NCBI GenBank assembly: GCA_021810685.1 | Contig: JAJZII010000006.1 | Location: 1-16,787 of the forward strand | Length of the DNA: 16,787 bases | Source: Microcaldota archaeon | GTDB taxonomy: Archaea; Micrarchaeota; Micrarchaeia; Micrarchaeales; Micrarchaeaceae | Reading direction: 5' to 3' | In this document: positions 14,478 to 16,787 of the stretch, one piece after another | How the letters are laid out: each line of letters begins with the position of its first letter | Position numbering within the stretch: the first letter of the stretch is position 1 | The notes under the pieces: model-generated | Told to the model about the DNA's origin: nothing | What the model saw: only the letters and a program-made list of their open reading frames with translations | The model's database searches: none | Made by a program: the position numbers and the translations under genes

Positions 14478-15749
14478 CTACGCCGGCGCGCCGTAAAGCG
14501 CGTTGGCCGACACCTTATCGATCTTGACGCGCTGCCACGTTCCCGGCTTGATGCTTTCGTGGCCCCTGTTGATGACAACCTGCCTGTAAGATCTTGTCTT
14601 GCCGTTCGCCGAAAGCGCACCCTTCTCTGTTATAAGCACATCTACGTTCCTTCCTAAAAAGCCTTCGTTTATGCTGTGCTGGAGGGCCCGTACGCGCCGC
14701 GAAGTCTCCGCGCTGCGGACCTTCACCTCTTCGTTGGTGAACTGCTTGAGTGAAGACGCGCTAGCGTGCGGCCTTGCTGCGAACTTAGATATGTTTGTTA
14801 TGTCGGGCCGAGAGCTCTCTAGGAACTTGAGCGTTTCGCTGAGCTCGTCGCGCGTTTCGCCGGGGTAGCCGACGATCACGTCCGTCTCGATCGTGATGCC
14901 ATCCACCCTTTCGCGCAGTTTCTCGAACATAGTCTTGACGTCGTTCACAGTATAGTTGCGGCGCATTTCCCTCAGCACGCGGTCGCTTCCAGATTGCACA
15001 GGCAGGTGCGCGAACCTGTAGAAACGCCTGTCCTCAAACGCGTCGATGAACCCATCCATGTACCTGCACATGTGCTCCGGATTCAGCATTCCGACCCTTA
15101 CCATGAAGTCCCCTTCGATGCAGGAGATGCGCTTCATTAGCTCTGCGATGTTGGTGCCGCGGTCGAGTCCGTACGCGCCAGTGTCCTGCGAGGCTAGTTC
15201 TATCTCCCTTGCGCCATTCCCGGCAGCGATGCTTACCGCCTTCAGTATGGAGCGCTCAGGGAAGCTGTTGAGCGGTCCTCTGGCGCGCTTCGTCTCGCAG
15301 AACGAGCACGCGCTCAGGCAGCCGTCGCTTATAGGTATGCGCGCTATGATACCATGGCCAGGGTTTGCGAGGGCCGCAGCATCCCTCTTGGAGTAGCCGT
15401 CTACGGAGAGCTTATTGCCGCCTGCCACATCCAGGGCAAGCTCCGGTATCATGTGCGCATTTGGGGTCGTCACGATGCTGGCGTGCGGCGCGTACCTCTC
15501 GATTAAGTCAGGATTTGCAGAAGCCATGCAGCCGGTCACCACAACGCTCCTTCCCTGTGCCTCGTATCCAGCCAGGCGCTCGAGTATCTTGCGCTCTGTG
15601 ACTGCCTTTACGGTGCACGTGTTCACCACTATGACGTCCGCATCCATTTCGCCGGAGATACGCATGCCAGCGGCGCGCGCGACACCCTCGACGATGTCGC
15701 TGTCGGCATGGTTGAGCGTGCAGCCATAAGTTTTTATATGTATTTGCAT
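14478..15749 (-). CDS. tRNA t6A37 methylthiotransferase (archaeal MiaB-like, MtaB/CDKAL1 type), 423 aa
   Basis: A radical-SAM enzyme that adds a methylthio group to t6A at tRNA position 37. The UPF0004 domain carries its cluster cysteines C10 (T-Y-G-C-T-L-N), C45 (V-N-T-C-T-V-K) and C74 (V-T-G-C-M). The radical-SAM cluster is C144, C148 and C151 (C-x3-C-x2-C). A TRAM domain occupies the last ~65 residues. T-Y-G-C-T-L-N-x-A-D-S and the length match the archaeal/eukaryal subgroup rather than bacterial MiaB. ATG 15749 is favoured: GTGA lies 5 bases upstream and the family begins right there, although an ATG also precedes it at 15752 and the frame stays open to 15827. It heads an operon with gatD and gatE. 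Confidence 0.92.
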   Translation of the reverse strand: MQIHIKTYGCTLNHADSDIVEGVARAAGMRISGEMDADVIVVNTCTVKAVTERKILERLAGYEAQGRSVVVTGCMASANPDLIERYAPHASIVTTPNAHMIPELALDVAGGNKLSVDGYSKRDAAALANPGHGIIARIPISDGCLSACSFCETKRARGPLNSFPERSILKAVSIAAGNGAREIELASQDTGAYGLDRGTNIAELMKRISCIEGDFMVRVGMLNPEHMCRYMDGFIDAFEDRRFYRFAHLPVQSGSDRVLREMRRNYTVNDVKTMFEKLRERVDGITIETDVIVGYPGETRDELSETLKFLESSRPDITNISKFAARPHASASSLKQFTNEEVKVRSAETSRRVRALQHSINEGFLGRNVDVLITEKGALSANGKTRSYRQVVINRGHESIKPGTWQRVKIDKVSANALYGAPA

Positions 15750-15850
15750 CATTATCACTCTGTATTTGCGCGGTTTAGCGGTTGCGGCAGTTTCTAGTAT
15801 TTCTCGTAGAAAACTATTAAGCTGCAACTGGCGTGCGCAATGGTGTAATC
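15750..15850. promoter_or_regulatory. Divergent intergenic region, methylthiotransferase and zinc-finger genes
   Basis: The region contains the A/T block ACTATTAAGC around 15814-15823, which reads as TATA-like on both strands, and GTAGAAAACT next to it. Either gene could start from it; exact start sites cannot be fixed from sequence alone. Confidence 0.3.
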
Positions 15851-16054
15851 ATGCTGTGCGAAAGATGCAAACGCGAGGTCTTCAGGTTCGAGGCCTGCAA
15901 TTACTGCGGACGAAAAGTCTGCCATTCATGCGTGAAGAGCTCGCAGACAGCGAAGAAGACGTTGCGTCTCGTGATATGCGGCGACTGCTGGAGCGACATG
16001 CGCAAGCGCAGGGCCTACAAACACAAGGAGCTCATTGCGCAGGCGAAGGCCTGA
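15851..16054 (+). CDS. Small eight-cysteine zinc-finger protein, FYVE-like spacing, 67 aa
   Basis: Function unknown. Eight cysteines are spaced C3-x2-C6-x9-C16-x2-C19-x4-C24-x2-C27-x15-C43-x2-C46, the cross-braced pattern that binds two zinc ions. C-N-Y-C-G-R-K-V-C-H-S-C and the later I-C-G-D-C-W look strikingly like the core of eukaryotic FYVE domains, but the basic R-(R/K)-H-H-C-R lipid-binding motif is absent (R-F-E-A-C stands there). The C-terminal 20 residues are a basic helix that could bind nucleic acid. ATG 15851 is chosen because GGTG lies 5 bases upstream; the in-frame GTG at 15833 would place that site within the gene. It diverges from the methylthiotransferase and precedes the PLD-like gene by 47 bases. 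Confidence 0.8.
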   Translation: MLCERCKREVFRFEACNYCGRKVCHSCVKSSQTAKKTLRLVICGDCWSDMRKRRAYKHKELIAQAKA

Positions 16055-16101
16055 GCCGCGCAACTGATTTTAAGCTGTAATGCCATTGATTAGCGAGAGG
16101 C

Positions 16102-16686
16102 ATGTTTGGCAGGACAAACGCTACTGAGGCCTACAGCGGCAGCAGCTCCTACATAGCCGTGGAGCGCTTGCTGCGCGACAGGAGCAAGGCAGTGAGAATA
16201 GTCTCGCCTTACGTCAGCAGGTATTACGCGGAGAAGCTCGCCGGCATAGCACGGAAAAAGGAAGTTTACTTGATAACGAGCGTCAGGACTGCCAGGGAGG
16301 AGCGCTCCCTCGAGCGCTACCTGAGCAAGGGCGGAGCGTCCGTGTGGCTGCAGGCGATGGGCGCTCTTGCGGGTGGCATCGCGATATCGGCGCTCGCGGG
16401 CCTGTGGGCCATGGTGCTCGTACTGACCCAGCTTGCAGCTGCGGACGCTGCGTTAATTGCTGTCGTGGCGTTCAGGAGACGTGCGCACATGCACGTTAGG
16501 TTCTCAAGGGGCGCCTTCGTCCACGAGAAGCTTTACATCTCTGACCTGCAGGCGATAACCGGCAGCGCGAACCTGACGTACAGCGGCATGCACAGGAACA
16601 TAGAGCACATAGATCTGACGAGAGACCCTGCGCGCATAAGGGCGCTCAAGGCGCACTTTGAGGATTTATGGAAGAAGGCAGGCTGA
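16102..16686 (+). CDS. PLD-like protein with an inserted membrane hairpin, 194 aa
   Basis: The protein has one HKD motif: H141, K143 and D148 in H-E-K-L-Y-I-S-D, followed by G-S-A-N (154-157) and E168, the phospholipase D/nuclease catalytic arrangement. The N-terminal part (I-V-S-P-Y-V-S at 33-39) resembles the first strand of PLD-like domains but has no HKD of its own. Between them, residues about 82-124 are strongly hydrophobic and long enough for two membrane helices. The single HKD implies a homodimer, as in Nuc-type enzymes. Substrate (phosphodiester of lipid or nucleic acid) cannot be told. The active site lies just after the basic R-R-R that ends the hairpin, so it is probably cytoplasmic and membrane-tethered. 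ATG 16102 has GAGAGG just upstream. Confidence 0.8.
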   Translation: MFGRTNATEAYSGSSSYIAVERLLRDRSKAVRIVSPYVSRYYAEKLAGIARKKEVYLITSVRTAREERSLERYLSKGGASVWLQAMGALAGGIAISALAGLWAMVLVLTQLAAADAALIAVVAFRRRAHMHVRFSRGAFVHEKLYISDLQAITGSANLTYSGMHRNIEHIDLTRDPARIRALKAHFEDLWKKAG

Positions 16687-16746
16687 CGCCCAACATAAAT
16701 ATCTAAAAAGGCGCTATGTATATTTGGTGCGGGGAGGGTGTAAGGA

Positions 16747-16787
16747 ATGCCTGAGGGCGTCAAAGCGCAGAACGCCATAGAGTACAT
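16747..16787 (+). CDS. Type IV prepilin-like protein, N-terminal start (cut by window edge)
   Basis: Only 13 full codons are visible: M-P-E-G-V-K-A-Q-N-A-I-E-Y. K-A followed by Q-x-x-I-E-Y is the archaeal prepilin (class III) signal, with cleavage expected just before Q, after which a hydrophobic helix should follow. A strong GGGAGGGTG lies 6 bases before ATG 16747, and TATA-like blocks occur at about 16694-16704 and 16714-16724. If correct, this is a pilin or archaellin-like surface filament subunit. The call rests on very few residues. Confidence 0.5.
   Translation, partial: MPEGVKAQNAIEY

Noticed and set aside
14468..14620. N-terminal extension of gatD to 14620
   Set aside because: It overlaps the end of the methylthiotransferase, encodes an arginine-rich stretch unlike GatD, and ATG 14467 has a good ribosome-binding site.
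1..16787. CRISPR array, insertion sequence or phage genes
   Set aside because: No regularly spaced repeats, transposase motifs or terminal inverted repeats are visible.

Overview
The window reads as a compact archaeal chromosome segment, GC-rich (roughly 55-60% by eye). The evidence for archaea is an archaeal-type Spt5/NusG next to ribosomal protein L11, the archaea-specific amidotransferase pair GatD/GatE, a Trm5-type tRNA methyltransferase, an archaeal MiaB-like methylthiotransferase, TATA boxes about 25-30 bases upstream of many starts, and GGTG/GTGA Shine-Dalgarno motifs about 5 bases before starts. Very tight packing, an SMC-partner ScpAB pair and a terminal gene opening with an archaeal prepilin signal suggest a small-genome lineage (DPANN, for example Micrarchaeota-like). 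That placement is an inference.

Layout. 1-193 (-): start of a proline dehydrogenase-like gene. 344-751 (+): unknown helical protein. 761-2554 (-): large unknown coiled-coil protein without cysteine. 2599-4225 (-): operon spt5, rpl11, endonuclease III-related glycosylase. 4304-5359 (+): Trm5-like methyltransferase, divergent from spt5. 5367-6722 (-): asparaginyl-tRNA synthetase, noticeably AT-richer than its neighbours. 6880-7836 (-): HtpX membrane protease. 8016-9261 (+): scpA and scpB. 9255-9803 (-): PduO-type cobalamin adenosyltransferase. 9877-9948 (+): tRNA-Val(CAC). 10182-11261 (+): M24 Xaa-Pro peptidase. 11264-15749 (-): operon of methylthiotransferase, gatD and gatE. 15851-16054 (+): eight-cysteine, FYVE-like zinc-finger protein. 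16102-16686 (+): PLD-like protein with a membrane hairpin. 16747-end (+): start of a type IV prepilin-like gene. No stretch over 300 bases lacks a gene; the longest gap is 9949-10181.

Theme: most recognisable genes serve translation (AsnRS, GatDE, Trm5, methylthiotransferase, L11, tRNA-Val) and chromosome upkeep (ScpAB, glycosylase). GatDE makes Gln-tRNA(Gln), while the local AsnRS charges tRNA(Asn) directly. Trm5 and the methylthiotransferase both act at tRNA position 37.

The least expected signals are a perfect 30-base copy of an internal gatD segment lying downstream of tRNA-Val, antisense to gatD mRNA in sense; a possible AUC start codon for htpX; a FYVE-like cysteine layout in an archaeal protein; and a PLD-like protein whose centre is a membrane hairpin.
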